Shown here: piece after piece, positions 62,508-64,000 of the stretch | Numbering within the stretch: the first letter of the stretch is position 1 | How the letters are laid out: each line of letters opens with the position of its first letter | Assembly: GCF_036320965.1 (NCBI RefSeq) | Contig: NC_092287.1 | Location: 4,694,297-4,758,296 of the forward strand | Direction: 5' to 3' | Length of the DNA: 64,000 bases | From: Panulirus ornatus | Taxonomy: Eukaryota > Arthropoda > Malacostraca > Decapoda > Palinuridae | Position numbers and translations under genes: made by a program | The notes under the pieces: generated by a model | Databases searched by the model: none | Told to the model about the DNA's origin: nothing | What the model saw: only the letters and a program-made list of their open reading frames with translations

Positions 62508-62516
62508 TTTTATTAT

Positions 62517-62800
62517 TCAACCTGTTCTCGTACAATGATAATGATTCATTCGGTCATGGTCACACATCTGGGGTGGTTCATCCTCCACCACTCTGTTAAC
62601 TACAGTGGGGTCAAAAGCCTTCCGTCTCATGAACACTCCTAGCACTGCATTACCTCCCTTTAACCATCCCTCTCTGTACTCCGCGACGTTGCTGTTGTCT
62701 CTCAGGTTTACAGGAATTACATTATTTCGGCCAGTTTTTGTGAGCTGTCTGTTTGTGTCCCTGCACCCGCCAAGGCGTGGACCCAGGGCGCGCGTCTGAC
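62517..62800 (-). other. Open frame of unknown nature, followed by AATAAA
   Basis: On the minus strand a frame continues without stops to a TGA at 62517-62519. The last ~90 residues (for example REGWLKGGNAVLGVFMRR) are of mixed composition and unlike the low-complexity frames elsewhere. AATAAA lies about 4 bases past the stop (complement of 62508-62513). I do not recognise a family, see no strong acceptor upstream, and chance is a fair alternative. Confidence 0.2.
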
Positions 62801-63013
62801 TGCTGCCTCCTACAGTTTCTTTGTGAGAACCGACCAGGTCTAATTCTCTTCCTCTTTTCGTTCCCCCCTCTCTTTCCTTAACCCTTCTACCAATAAGGGT
62901 CTGGTATACAAGCACCTGCGGAGCTCTGATTAATTTCTACATTCTTTTTCGTAATCAATCCCTTTCACCCGAGATGGCCTCTGATTGAAGCTCGTTTTTG
63001 CCGATATCTTGTT

Positions 63014-63209
<196 letters not shown>

Positions 63210-64000
63210 ATATTACGGCTGTACTTTTGTGTGTAGACGGTTGTGTTGTGGACTGTCATGTGTGGGAAGACTGTGACTGAGGGCCCAGCTGGGAATAAGT
63301 TGTTGGTATCTCTGCTGTGGTATTGTTACAAGTTTGGGAAGATGAGCCATGTCTCGGATGTTGATTCCCCGCACGCCCTCGTGTTATCTGATTTCCCACA
63401 CTCTGATAATTGACTTGTCGTTAACTCCGACTATAAGGTTGTTATACACCGAAGGATTGTTCCTCGCTGACTGACTTCCTGGGTATCGTGAGCCACGTAT
63501 CGCCAGCCGGTCATTAGCGAGGGCGGGTTTTCTCCGACTCTCTGGAATCGAATCAGAATTATCTGCGTGAACACACGAGACGTTGGTATTCTCCTGCCAT
63601 CTTCCTCGGGACTGTACAAATTATCACCAAATTCGTGTTCACTTGTTTGTCTCACCAGCTCGAGCCAAGTAAAGGCCACTGGCTAATTTACGGGATTTTC
63701 CCCCTCCTAACGTCATTAGTAGCGCGTAGGAGTGAGGGATTGGCATTAGGTGGCAAGCGCACACAGAAGAGGGAGATTTTTGCAATTAGTGGGAGAGAAG
63801 AGGACGTGGAAGAAGAGTCGGTGCCTGTGGAAACGGCAGGGAGGAAGGTAGAGGAGATGAACGAGTGGATGGTGAGAGTTAGGGAGCAGAAATGCGATGG
63901 CGAGACACTTTCAAATGTCTCAAGAAACATACGAATTTTTTCCTTCCAGTATATTCCCTCTTTGTGGAGACTATTACCAGAAGTAACCTGGTCACTGGCG

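Overview
This is a eukaryotic window that is mostly non-coding. It most likely comes from a decapod crustacean. The points in favour are: (1) an extreme density of long perfect dinucleotide microsatellites (TC/GA, TA, GT), one every 1-2 kb over most of the window; (2) interspersed repeats at about 45.0-45.5 kb and 49.2 kb that I recognise from memory as common in decapod genomic and transcript sequences; (3) an intron-containing animal-type gene. I see no bacterial, phage, plasmid or CRISPR features. The species is not determined.

Only one protein-coding gene can be supported with confidence. It is a three-exon plus-strand gene at 38375-41240 for a TMEM86/YhhN-family lysoplasmalogenase of 236 residues, close to the vertebrate length. 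All splice sites are canonical and the reading frame is intact. A non-coding first exon with a consensus donor at 36023/36024 is a plausible but unproven 5' UTR. The stop codon lies inside the first unit of a 33-bp, nine-unit minisatellite that makes up the proximal 3' UTR.

Layout. 0-9 kb: microsatellites, a 36-bp x17 and a 29-bp x13 minisatellite, and a tRNA-derived SINE head abutting the latter. 9-20 kb: a 61-bp minisatellite with a dimeric higher-order pattern, and several decayed minisatellites, including a ~36-bp family at three places in 17-20 kb. 20-28 kb: decayed non-LTR retrotransposon pieces (a reverse-transcriptase segment at 20.5-21.2 kb, a C-terminal segment with poly(A)/microsatellite tail at 26.0-26.4 kb, an endonuclease and linker segment at 27.4-28.2 kb), a tRNA-like SINE and GC-rich DNA at 24.2-25.4 kb. 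26.5-33.0 kb: AT-rich and almost free of microsatellites. 33-42 kb: the TMEM86-like gene, with a second retrotransposon C-terminal remnant in intron 1. 42-52 kb: copies of a dispersed 21-bp hairpin family, an inverted-repeat element between TA microsatellites, and two copies of a SINE-like repeat. 52-64 kb: a 25-bp x11 minisatellite, GC-rich patches, a rearranged second copy of the inverted-repeat element, and a four-part compound microsatellite at 63 kb.

The most unusual item is the dispersed 21-bp unit (core GAGCACGACGGTACGACCCTT). It occurs as two tandem arrays, one tight hairpin, three spaced inverted pairs and one solo copy, seven loci in all, and in one pair of loci it shares a longer body. 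I cannot match it to a named family. Several long reading frames in the window are only minisatellites whose unit contains no stop codon.
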